This document shows, piece after piece, positions 56,382-64,000 of a stretch of 64,000 nt of DNA. Source of the stretch: Paenibacillus terricola (GTDB lineage Bacteria > Bacillota > Bacilli > Paenibacillales > Paenibacillaceae); assembly GCF_014779765.1 (NCBI RefSeq), contig NZ_JACXZA010000005.1, positions 610,470 through 674,469 on the forward strand. The letters run 5' to 3'. The position numbers and the translations under genes are program-made. Under the pieces are notes generated by a model. It had not been told where the DNA came from. It did no database searches and was given only the letters and a program-made list of their open reading frames with translations. How positions within the stretch are numbered: the first letter of the stretch is position 1; every line of letters starts with the position of its first letter.

Positions 56382-59300
56382 TTACGACGTATGACCAGCA
56401 ATGTACTGGAGCGTTCCGACCGGGTATGACGTCCACTCGCCATACAATTGGAAGCTCGTATTCCCTGCACGGATGCCGGACTTGCGGATGATGGTGCCGC
56501 CATTGGGCATAAACGCAGTGGTCGCGTTTGGATCGCCCAGCACATCGATGATTACGCCGTTCTTTTTCAAGACAAAGCCCGTCGTAAGCGTCGTTCCACC
56601 ATTAAATAGCGCTAATTCTTCATTGTAATATGTTGCGTTCGTGATATCGAAAAAGTCATAAAAAACCTGGTCGATGAATAAGTACGGCATGCCTTTCCAC
56701 AACGGTAATAACGCCTTTGAATAGGAAGACTTCTGTCCGGTATTCTTATTATACTGGTAGACCTCAAGCGTGTACCCCGATACCGTCTGAGAAGTGTCTC
56801 CTACTGGATTAAAGTAGAGCTGGAGCGCCGTACGCCCATTGCCCGCGTCCATATATTGCGAGAAATACAGCTCCTCCGCTCCCTGTGGATCGACCGCCAC
56901 ACTTAGGACTGCTGCAGTGCCATCTGCTCCAATGATCCAAGTATTAAGCGGCATGCCATCCCAAGTCCACTTCGTTCCATTCAAAGTGGTTGGACCGGTA
57001 AACGTGGAATCCGGCGTACCCGTATAGACCTTGAATTGGGTTTGGTTTGGAAAAACAGCTGCTAAATCATACAAGATACTCTCCTTGACGCCTTGCTTGG
57101 TCCGTATATTCACTAGTCCATTAGCTGCAAGCGGCGCATTGCGTACTGTCAAACTATACGTGGCCGTGCCGCCTTTGCCATCGTCTGCTGTAATTAGAAC
57201 CGTCGTGCTGCCTGCTGTCGCGCTAGGCGTCAATGTAATCATGCCGCCGTTGATCGCTGCCTGGACAATGCCCGCTGCCGCTGGAACAGCCGTAAAGGTT
57301 AGCGCATCTCCGTCTGGGTCCTCGAACAATTGCGTCAAATCGTAACTCCGTGCGTTCGTCACACCTGCCGTCAGCACCTGTTCATAAATGGAGGCTGTAA
57401 CATTTGGCGCTTGGTTCTGCGATGCTGCAGCCTGAACCGTAACCGTCAGCTGCGCCGTCGCCTGACCGCCGCGTCCATCCGATACCGTAACCGCGATCGT
57501 CGTCGAGCCTGTCGCAACAGGCGTCAACGTCAACTGCTTGCCGGTGACAGACACTGTTACGACACTTGTGTCGTTCGAAGTCGCCGTTACCGTCAGCGCA
57601 TCATTCTCCGGATCGCTCAGGTAGGAGCTGAGATTGATGTTTGTCGGCGCGTCGCCCATCTGAAGTCCCTGTGCAGGAAGCGTTGCAATTACTGGCGGTT
57701 CATTGACCGTCACCTGGAACTGCGTCGTCGCCTCGCCGCCCTTGCCATCCTGGGCTTTCAGCTGGATCGTTGCCGCTCCGGTAGCGACTGCATGCACCTT
57801 CGCTTGCGTTCCCGTCAACGTCACCGTCGCAATGCCCGTATTCGACGACGACACCTCGTACGTCAGGGCATCCGCGTCCGGATCGCTGAACAGCGGCGAC
57901 AGATCCAGCATATAATCCGCTTGGCCGACCGTTAACGTCTGATCGCTTGGCGTCTGCTGCACAACCGGATTCTGGTTCGGCGGCGGCGATACCGTAACCG
58001 TCAACTGCGCCGTCGCCTGACCGCCGCGTCCATCCGATACCGTAACCGCGATCGTCGTCGAGCCTGTCGCAACAGGCGTCAACGTCAACTGCTTGCCGGT
58101 GACAGACACTGTTACGACACTTGTGTCGTTCGAAGTCGCCGTTACCGTCAGCGCATCATTCTCCGGATCGCTCAGGTAGGAGCTGAGATTGATGTTTGTC
58201 GGCGCGTCGCCCATCTGAAGTCCCTGTGCAGGAAGCGTTGCAATTACTGGCGGTTCATTGACCGTCACCTGGAACTGCGTCGTCGCCTCGCCGCCCTTGC
58301 CATCCTGGGCTTTCAGCTGGATCGTTGCCGCTCCGGTAGCGACTGCATGCACCTTCGCTTGCGTTCCCGTCAACGTCACCGTCGCAATGCCCGTATTCGA
58401 CGACGACACCTCGTACGTCAGGGCATCCGCGTCCGGATCGCTGAACAGCGGCGACAGATCCAGCATATAATCCGCTTGGCCGACCGTTAACGTCTGATCG
58501 CTCGGCGTCTGCTGCACAACCGGATTCTGGTTCGGCGGCGGCGATACCGTAACCGTCAGCTGCGCCGTCGTTTGACCGCCGCGTCCATCCGATACCGTAA
58601 CCGCGATCGTCGTCGAGCCTGTCGCAACAGGCGTCAATGTCAACTGCTTGCCGGTGACAGACACTGTTACGACGCTTGTGTCGTTCGAAGTCGCCGTTAC
58701 CGTCAGCGCATCATTCTCCGGATCGCTCAGGTTGGAGCTGAGATTGATGTTTGTCGGCGCGTCGCCCATCTGAAGCCCCTGTGCAGGAAGCGTTGCAATT
58801 ACTGGCGGTTCATTGACCGTCACTTGGAGCTGCGTCGTTACCTCGCCGCCCTTGCCATCCTGGGCTTTCAGCTGGATCGCTGCCGCTCCGGTAGCGACTG
58901 CATGCACCTTCGCTTGCGTTCCCGTCAGCGCCACCGTCGCAATGCCCGTATTCGACGACGACACCTCGTACGTCAGGGCATCCGCGTCTGGATCGCTGAA
59001 CAGCGGCGACAGATCCAGGATATAATCCGCTTGGCCGACCGTTAACGTCTGATCGCTCGGCGTCTGCTGCACAACCGGATTCTGGTTCGGCGGCGGCGAT
59101 ACCGTAACCGTCAGCTGCGCCGTCGCCTGTCCGCCGCGTCCATCCGATACCGTAACCGCGATCGTCGTCGAGCCTGTCGCAACAGGCGTCAACGTCAACT
59201 GCTTGCCAGTGACAGACACTGTTACGACGCTTGTGTCGTTCGAAGTCGCCGTTACCGTCAGCGCATCATTCTCCGGATCGCTCAGGTAGGAGCTGAGATT

Positions 59301-62300
59301 GATGTTTGTCGGCGCGTCGCCCATCTGAAGCCCCTGTGCAGGAAGCGTTGCAATCGTTGGCGGTTCATTGACCGTCACCTGGAACTGAGTCGTAGTCTCG
59401 CCGCCTTTGCCATCCTTGGCTTTCAGCTGGATCGCTGCCGCTCCGGTAGCGACGGCATGCACCTTCGCTTGCGTTCCCGTCAGCGCCACCGTCGCAATGC
59501 CCGTATTCGACGACGACACCTCGTACGTCAGGGCATCCGCGCCCGGATCGCTGAACAGCGGCGACAGATCCAGGATATAATCCGCTTGGCCGACCGTTAA
59601 CGTCTGATCGCTCGGCGTCTGCTGCACAACCGGATTCTGGTTCGGCGGCGGCGATACCGTAACCGTCAGCTGCGCCGTCGCCTGACCGCCGCGTCCATCC
59701 GATACCGTAACCGCGATCGTCGTCGAGCCTGTCGCAACAGGCGTCAGTGTCAGTTGCTTACCCGTGACAGATACCTTTACGACACCTGTTTGGTTCGAGG
59801 TCGCCGTTACCGTCAGCGTATCGTTCTCCTTATCGCTGAGATAGGAGCTGAGATTGACAATGGATGGGGCGCTGCCCATCTGAAGCGACTGAGCAGGTAG
59901 CGCCGCAATCGTTGGCGGCTCATTGACCGTCACTTGGAACTGCGTCGTAGCCTCGCCGCCCTTGCCATCCTTGGCTTTCAGCTGGATCGTTGCCGCTCCG
60001 GTAGCGACGGCATGCACCTTCGCTTGCGTTCCCGTCAGCGTCACCGTCGCAATGCCCGTATTCGACGACGACACCTCGTACGTCAGGGCATCCGCGTCCG
60101 GATCGCTGAACAACGGCGATAGATCCAGCATATAATCCGCTTTGCCTACCGTTAACGTCTGGCCGCTTGGCGTCTGCTGCACAACCGGTTTCTGATTCGG
60201 CGGCGGCGATACCGTAACCGCCAGCTGCGCCGTCGTCTGACCGCCGCGTCCATCCGATACCGTAACCGCGATCGTCGTCGAGCCTGTCGCAACAGGCGTC
60301 AGTGTCAGTTGCTTACCCGTGACAGATACCTTTACGACGCCTGTTTGGTTCGAGGTCGCCGATACCGTCAGCGTATCGTTCTCCTTATCGCTAAGATAGG
60401 AGCTGAGATTGACAATGGATGGCGCGCTGCCCATCTGAAGCGACTGAGCAGGTAGCGCTGCAATCGTTGGCGGCTCATTGACCGTCACTTGGAACTGCGT
60501 CGTCGCCTCGCCGCCCTTGCCATCCTTGGCTTTCAGCTGGATCGTCGCCGCTCCGGTAGCGACGGCATGCACTTTCGCTTGCGTTCCCGTCAGCGTCACC
60601 GTCGCAATGCCCGTATTCGACGACGACACCTCGTACGTCAGGGCATCCGCGTCCGGATCGCTGAACAATGGCGATAGATCCAGCGTATAATCCGCTTTGC
60701 CTACCGTTAACGTCTGGCCGCTTGGCGTCTGCTGCACAACCGGTTTCTGATTCGGCGGCGGCGATACCGTAACCGCCAGCTGCGCCGTCGTCTGACCGCC
60801 GCGTCCATCCGATACCGTAACCGCGATCGTCGTCGAGCCTGTCGCAACAGGCGTCAGTGTCAGTTGCTTACCCGTGACAGATACCTTTACGACACCTGTT
60901 TGGTTCGAGGTCGCCGATACCGTCAGCGTATCGTTCTCCTTATCGCTAAGATAGGAGCTGAGATTGACAATGGATGGCGCGCTGCCCATCTGAAGTGACT
61001 GAGCAGGTAGCGCTGCAATCGTTGGCGGTTCATTGACCGTCACTTGGAACTGCGTCGTCGCCTCGCCGCCCTTGCCATCCTTGGCTTTCAGCTGGATCGT
61101 CGCCGCTCCGGTAGCGACGGCATGCACTTTCGCTTGCGTTCCCGTCAGCGTCACCGTCGCAATGCCCGTATTCGACGATGACACCTCGTACGTCAGGGCA
61201 TCCGCGTCCGGATCGCTGAACAGCGGCGACAGATCCAGCATATAATCAGATTTGCCTACCGTTAACGTCTGGCCGCTTGGGGTCTGCTGCACAACCGGAT
61301 TCTGGTTCGGCGGCGGCGATACCGTAAGCTGGAATATGTCGGTCAAGCTGCCTCCGCGTCCATCGGACGCTTTGATCGTAACCGTCGTTACGCCAACCTT
61401 TACCGGCATCAACACAAGCTGGTCACCATTAAGCGCGTATTTCGCGACCAATGTATCCGCAACAGAAGCCTCGTACACGATCATGTCCTGATCAGCATCC
61501 TTAAAATAATCGTTTAACGCTACGGTTACATTGCCCGTTCCGATCGACTTGGTCTGACTCGGAATCCCACTGCTCTTCGGCGGCTCGTTAACCGTTACCG
61601 TGAAGGTCGTGTTGGCCTTCTTGCCCGCCTGATCATCGGCTACTACGGCTATATTCACGGTGCCTCGAGCAACCGGCGTCAGCACGATCGAATCTCCAAC
61701 CAGCACCGCTTTGCATATTTTATTGTTTAAGGAGGTAACGGCATATTTCAACACCGTTTGTTCATCGTCGATGAAATGACCTGTCAGGCCAATGGTTAAG
61801 TCGCTATCGCCCACAGTCGTCAATTGGCTGGCGAACGGAACCACAACTCTAGGCGCCGTATTTACAGCAGGGGTCGAGGCACTGGCCAGCTTCACTGTAG
61901 ATGTGGGTACGCCCGCATCATAGGAAATACCCTGCACTTGTACGGTCGAATCGACCTGCACGTTGGCCGCTGGATTAGTGACCTGCATCGTGGAGATCGT
62001 GCCTCCCCCGTTCAAATTCAACGGCTCCGACGTATTAATAGTCATGCTCCCGACCGTTCCATTCACTGAAAGCGTCGAAGCCTGCTGCGTGTTCACCGCC
62101 ACATTCTGGACGGATCCTTGCAGAGTGACCTGTTCGGCGCCTCCCGCTACCGTTACTTGCTGTAAGGCTGAAGAGGTATGATTGCTCAAAGTAGCATTTG
62201 ACAGCACGGTCGCCGCTTGAACCGAGGTGCTCTCAAGCAACTCCACATGAACGTTCTCTTTGTTGATCTCGACGTTCTTCAGTTGAGATTCAGAGAATAC

Positions 62301-63365
62301 AACGGTGTTGTCATCTCCGCCATAAATCAAAGTGTTGCCTTCGACCTCAAGGTTGCGTGCGTAGAAATCATTCTCTAACTCAGGCGTAATCTGCAAGTCC
62401 TTCTTCACCTTCAGGTTGCGCACGGTAATATAATTGCCCGCCACCACAAGGTCCCCGTCCACTGCGGCGCCATTGCCGTCAAGCACCAGGTTTCCGCTGA
62501 ACTCCGGAGCTTGCTCAGCCGGCTCTATGCCGCTCGCATGGATAACAAGCTTCGTTATCGATTGCAGCACATGTCCGTTTGAGACAAATTGGATTTCTGC
62601 CCCTTCCAACGCCTCTCGGTTCGCCTGCCGCAGCAACCCTTGCATAGCAGCAGGAATGCGATAGGCAACCCCGTTAATCGTAACCTTCCCGTTCTCCAGT
62701 TGCTGCAGCAGTGCAAGCTTAGACTGGGGGAGGAACGTATTTAATAAGCTCTGCGCAATCTCCTTCCGCAGCACTGACGCCTTCGGCTGGAAGTTTCCGC
62801 CCGATGTTGGGAACACGCCATAATTTATTGCTGCATTCACATAAGACTGTGCCCACGGGCTGACGTGGCTCCAATCGAAAAGGTTAGCGGCTTGTCCGGC
62901 CGCCTCTATCGGAAGCTGGGCAGCACGCATAAGCAATACTGCCAGCTGCTCCCGCGTCACGGGAGCGGTTGGACGAAACGTAGCATCGGAATATCCAAGC
63001 ATCAATCCTGCTTGCTGTACCGCCTGAATGCTGCCGCTTGCCCAATGGGATGGCGAAACATCCGAGAATGCAACAGACTTTTCACCCGTCGGAAGCTGCA
63101 GCGCTCTAGTCAACAGCACGGCCATCTCTTGGCGCGTCAGTACGTCATTCGGCCGAAATTTATGCGAGGAATCGCCTTGGAGAAGACCCGCTTTCACAGC
63201 GTTGGCGATTTGTGACACTTGCTCCTTCGACAGGCCTTGCAAGTCCGAGAATATATCCACGGAGGTATTTGCAGTCGACCCGGCGTATGCAGGCGATGCG
63301 GCAACAGGCGATAGAGCCAAGGTCACTGCAAGGGCCGCGGTTGCCCATTGACGAGAATGCTTCAT
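56382..63365 (-). CDS. Giant S-layer-anchored protein: SLH, beta-helix, cadherin-like repeats, lamin-tail-like domain
   Basis: I start at ATG 63365, eight bases after AAGGAGG; earlier ATGs lie within or next to that site. The protein of about 2327 residues has a signal peptide (ends PAYAGS) and three SLH domains (about 35-215: FSDLQGLSKEQVSQIANAVKAGLLQG, FRPTAPVTREQLAVLLMRA, FQPKASVLRKEIAQSLL, each quoted in part). A parallel beta-helix-like region follows (about 280-485, with NLVLDGNGAAVDGDLVV, TVRNLKVKKDLQ). About 17 Ig/cadherin-like modules of 90-95 residues come next (SPLFSDPDADALTYEVSSS core). A C-terminal lamin-tail-like domain closes it (ELYFSQYMDAGNGRTALQLYF, KKNGVIIDVLGDPN). SLH is N-terminal here but C-terminal in the other giant. 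It lies 27 bases after a related gene, so they form an operon. Confidence 0.9.
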   Translation of the reverse strand: MKHSRQWATAALAVTLALSPVAASPAYAGSTANTSVDIFSDLQGLSKEQVSQIANAVKAGLLQGDSSHKFRPNDVLTRQEMAVLLTRALQLPTGEKSVAFSDVSPSHWASGSIQAVQQAGLMLGYSDATFRPTAPVTREQLAVLLMRAAQLPIEAAGQAANLFDWSHVSPWAQSYVNAAINYGVFPTSGGNFQPKASVLRKEIAQSLLNTFLPQSKLALLQQLENGKVTINGVAYRIPAAMQGLLRQANREALEGAEIQFVSNGHVLQSITKLVIHASGIEPAEQAPEFSGNLVLDGNGAAVDGDLVVAGNYITVRNLKVKKDLQITPELENDFYARNLEVEGNTLIYGGDDNTVVFSESQLKNVEINKENVHVELLESTSVQAATVLSNATLSNHTSSALQQVTVAGGAEQVTLQGSVQNVAVNTQQASTLSVNGTVGSMTINTSEPLNLNGGGTISTMQVTNPAANVQVDSTVQVQGISYDAGVPTSTVKLASASTPAVNTAPRVVVPFASQLTTVGDSDLTIGLTGHFIDDEQTVLKYAVTSLNNKICKAVLVGDSIVLTPVARGTVNIAVVADDQAGKKANTTFTVTVNEPPKSSGIPSQTKSIGTGNVTVALNDYFKDADQDMIVYEASVADTLVAKYALNGDQLVLMPVKVGVTTVTIKASDGRGGSLTDIFQLTVSPPPNQNPVVQQTPSGQTLTVGKSDYMLDLSPLFSDPDADALTYEVSSSNTGIATVTLTGTQAKVHAVATGAATIQLKAKDGKGGEATTQFQVTVNEPPTIAALPAQSLQMGSAPSIVNLSSYLSDKENDTLTVSATSNQTGVVKVSVTGKQLTLTPVATGSTTIAVTVSDGRGGQTTAQLAVTVSPPPNQKPVVQQTPSGQTLTVGKADYTLDLSPLFSDPDADALTYEVSSSNTGIATVTLTGTQAKVHAVATGAATIQLKAKDGKGGEATTQFQVTVNEPPTIAALPAQSLQMGSAPSIVNLSSYLSDKENDTLTVSATSNQTGVVKVSVTGKQLTLTPVATGSTTIAVTVSDGRGGQTTAQLAVTVSPPPNQKPVVQQTPSGQTLTVGKADYMLDLSPLFSDPDADALTYEVSSSNTGIATVTLTGTQAKVHAVATGAATIQLKAKDGKGGEATTQFQVTVNEPPTIAALPAQSLQMGSAPSIVNLSSYLSDKENDTLTVTATSNQTGVVKVSVTGKQLTLTPVATGSTTIAVTVSDGRGGQATAQLTVTVSPPPNQNPVVQQTPSDQTLTVGQADYILDLSPLFSDPGADALTYEVSSSNTGIATVALTGTQAKVHAVATGAAAIQLKAKDGKGGETTTQFQVTVNEPPTIATLPAQGLQMGDAPTNINLSSYLSDPENDALTVTATSNDTSVVTVSVTGKQLTLTPVATGSTTIAVTVSDGRGGQATAQLTVTVSPPPNQNPVVQQTPSDQTLTVGQADYILDLSPLFSDPDADALTYEVSSSNTGIATVALTGTQAKVHAVATGAAAIQLKAQDGKGGEVTTQLQVTVNEPPVIATLPAQGLQMGDAPTNINLSSNLSDPENDALTVTATSNDTSVVTVSVTGKQLTLTPVATGSTTIAVTVSDGRGGQTTAQLTVTVSPPPNQNPVVQQTPSDQTLTVGQADYMLDLSPLFSDPDADALTYEVSSSNTGIATVTLTGTQAKVHAVATGAATIQLKAQDGKGGEATTQFQVTVNEPPVIATLPAQGLQMGDAPTNINLSSYLSDPENDALTVTATSNDTSVVTVSVTGKQLTLTPVATGSTTIAVTVSDGRGGQATAQLTVTVSPPPNQNPVVQQTPSDQTLTVGQADYMLDLSPLFSDPDADALTYEVSSSNTGIATVTLTGTQAKVHAVATGAATIQLKAQDGKGGEATTQFQVTVNEPPVIATLPAQGLQMGDAPTNINLSSYLSDPENDALTVTATSNDTSVVTVSVTGKQLTLTPVATGSTTIAVTVSDGRGGQATAQLTVTVQAAASQNQAPNVTASIYEQVLTAGVTNARSYDLTQLFEDPDGDALTFTAVPAAAGIVQAAINGGMITLTPSATAGSTTVLITADDGKGGTATYSLTVRNAPLAANGLVNIRTKQGVKESILYDLAAVFPNQTQFKVYTGTPDSTFTGPTTLNGTKWTWDGMPLNTWIIGADGTAAVLSVAVDPQGAEELYFSQYMDAGNGRTALQLYFNPVGDTSQTVSGYTLEVYQYNKNTGQKSSYSKALLPLWKGMPYLFIDQVFYDFFDITNATYYNEELALFNGGTTLTTGFVLKKNGVIIDVLGDPNATTAFMPNGGTIIRKSGIRAGNTSFQLYGEWTSYPVGTLQYIAGHTS
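57420..61315 (-). repeat. Seven tandem 555-bp coding repeats
   Basis: The sequence encoding a two-module unit (VVQQTPSxQTLTVG...NEPP...ALPAQxLQMG...VTVSPPP) repeats every 555 bases: the same phase recurs at about 57951, 58506, 59061, 59616, 60171, 60726 and 61281. Copies are almost identical in DNA and fall into two subgroups: copies nearest the C-terminus share GDAPTNINLSS and copies nearest the N-terminus share GSAPSIVNLSS. Confidence 0.95.
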
Positions 63366-63392
63366 TCGCATGGCCTCCTTTCTAAACATTCG

Positions 63393-64000
63393 TTATGGTT
63401 GTATTGAATATGTGTTGAGGTTATCCGTGTAGTTCGTTCCTTCATCTATCCATTCCGAGCTGTCATAACCCTGTACGTTTCCACGTTTCATTCCCGATTG
63501 ACGTGCCATAGACTTGCCAGGCGTAAACACCGCGATGTCAACCAATACGTCATCATAGTACAGGCTAAGCGTTACAGACTGACTCGTGTCGTTAAAGAAT
63601 CCCATGTAATTGTAGTAATCAAAGGACAAGCCACCGGTGTAAAAAGATTCTCCGATCGTGAATGTGCTTCCTTGGGCAATGATATCCCCGGTAAGCGCAA
63701 TTGAATCGCCGCCATCACTGCGCTCGATTCGAATGTTGGATATGTCAATGTCCATATCTGTCGGATTGTATAGCTCAATGCCTTGCAGGAACATGTCATT
63801 ATCATCGCCCCAGATGAGCTCGGAGAAGAACACCGTTTTCTTCTGCTCTACTGTCACTGTGAAGGTCGTCGTTTCGGTGCCGCCGTTGCCATCGTTCGCC
63901 GTTACCGTCACCGTTGTCGTGCCCGCAGCCACTGGCGTAATGCTCACATTCGTTCCGCTTACGGATACCGTCGCCACGTTCGAATCCGACGATACCGCCG
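63393..64000 (-). CDS. Cadherin-like repeat plus lamin-tail-domain surface protein, C-terminal part
   Basis: The frame is open at the right window edge; the visible 202 codons end at 63393. They contain the end of an Ig/cadherin-like module (VSSDSNVATVSVSGTNVSIT, TVTVTANDGNGGTETTTFTV) and a terminal lamin-tail-like domain (FFSELIWGDDNDMFLQGIELYNPTD, SIALTGDIIAQGSTFTIGE, DDVLVDIAVFTPGKSMARQSG). A GTG inside the frame at 63977 is not a start, since the repeat continues upstream. It is followed by the SLH giant after 27 bases. The N-terminal architecture and any SLH domains cannot be seen. Confidence 0.85.
   Translation of the reverse strand, partial: AVSSDSNVATVSVSGTNVSITPVAAGTTTVTVTANDGNGGTETTTFTVTVEQKKTVFFSELIWGDDNDMFLQGIELYNPTDMDIDISNIRIERSDGGDSIALTGDIIAQGSTFTIGESFYTGGLSFDYYNYMGFFNDTSQSVTLSLYYDDVLVDIAVFTPGKSMARQSGMKRGNVQGYDSSEWIDEGTNYTDNLNTYSIQP

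Noticed and set aside
57330..61245. Series of 70-codon and longer plus-strand frames at 555-bp intervals
   Set aside because: Antisense shadows of the seven coding repeats; identical copies at fixed spacing without start signals.
1..64000. tRNA, rRNA, T-box or known metabolite riboswitch
   Set aside because: I looked for cloverleaf arms, T-box cores and common riboswitch cores in the intergenic regions and saw none; a covariance-model search would be needed to exclude them.

Overview
The window reads as chromosome of a spore-forming, mid-GC Firmicute of the Paenibacillaceae (Paenibacillus/Cohnella type). This is inferred from gene content: giant surface proteins with S-layer homology (SLH) domains, a YesM/YesN two-component pair inside a sugar ABC operon, a SleL/YaaH-type spore cortex enzyme, YdjO and a cold-shock protein, strong AGGAGG ribosome sites with frequent TTG/GTG starts, and B. 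subtilis-like promoters. Almost everything lies on the minus strand. No tRNA, rRNA, CRISPR array, phage or intact insertion sequence was seen.

Layout. 0-7.4 kb: a truncated acyltransferase, an SRPBCC protein, a CapA-like lipoprotein, two secreted proteins (copper-amine-oxidase-type stalk; SLH-transglutaminase), a small membrane protein, and a Hanks-type kinase divergent from a His/Gly/Tyr-rich mini-protein. 7.5-15.9 kb: a six-gene operon with a lipoprotein sugar-binding protein, two permeases, a YesM-like sensor, a YesN-like regulator and a cytosolic NagZ-type GH3 enzyme, probably for amino-sugar oligosaccharides. 16-21.3 kb: a SEC-C protein, an intergenic cluster of small palindromes, a secreted orphan, a decapitated alpha-amylase remnant beside an inverted repeat, and a divergent LysR/MFS pair with a phased operator. 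21.3-30 kb: a 2878-residue SLH protein with about 24 BIG2 Ig-like repeats. 30-41.5 kb: a zinc-ribbon membrane protein, a phosphoribosyltransferase-HAD fusion, SleL, a beta-propeller protein, a GntR/DUF1648 pair, a GH43 arabinanase with an inserted lectin domain, and a chemoreceptor. 49-56 kb: cold-shock genes, an RR-HK-ABC-permease operon, a VOC protein and a coiled-coil protein. 56.4-64 kb: a second giant SLH protein with seven near-identical 555-bp repeats, preceded by a related gene cut by the window edge.

The most coherent system lies at 41.7-48.8 kb: a reactive-sulfur (persulfide) island. A CstR-type repressor (Cys33/Asn58/Cys62) sits with a DsrE-like protein, TusA, a TusA-rhodanese fusion, a rhodanese-persulfide-dioxygenase fusion, two more rhodaneses, a TlpA/ResA-like thioredoxin, CcdA, a polytopic membrane protein and a TauE/SafE exporter. 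Seven copies of a near-palindrome of the form ATACCCC-N(0-2)-GGGGTAT lie in its promoter regions, overlapping well-formed -35/-10 boxes in several cases. This suggests one regulon that combines cytosolic persulfide relay and oxidation, sulfite export and an envelope thiol-redox arm. No sulfide:quinone oxidoreductase is present in the window.

Coordinates, motifs and promoters were read directly from the sequence. Family names come from recognised motifs. Substrates and physiological roles are inference. Starts were adjusted where a ribosome site clearly favoured an internal codon.
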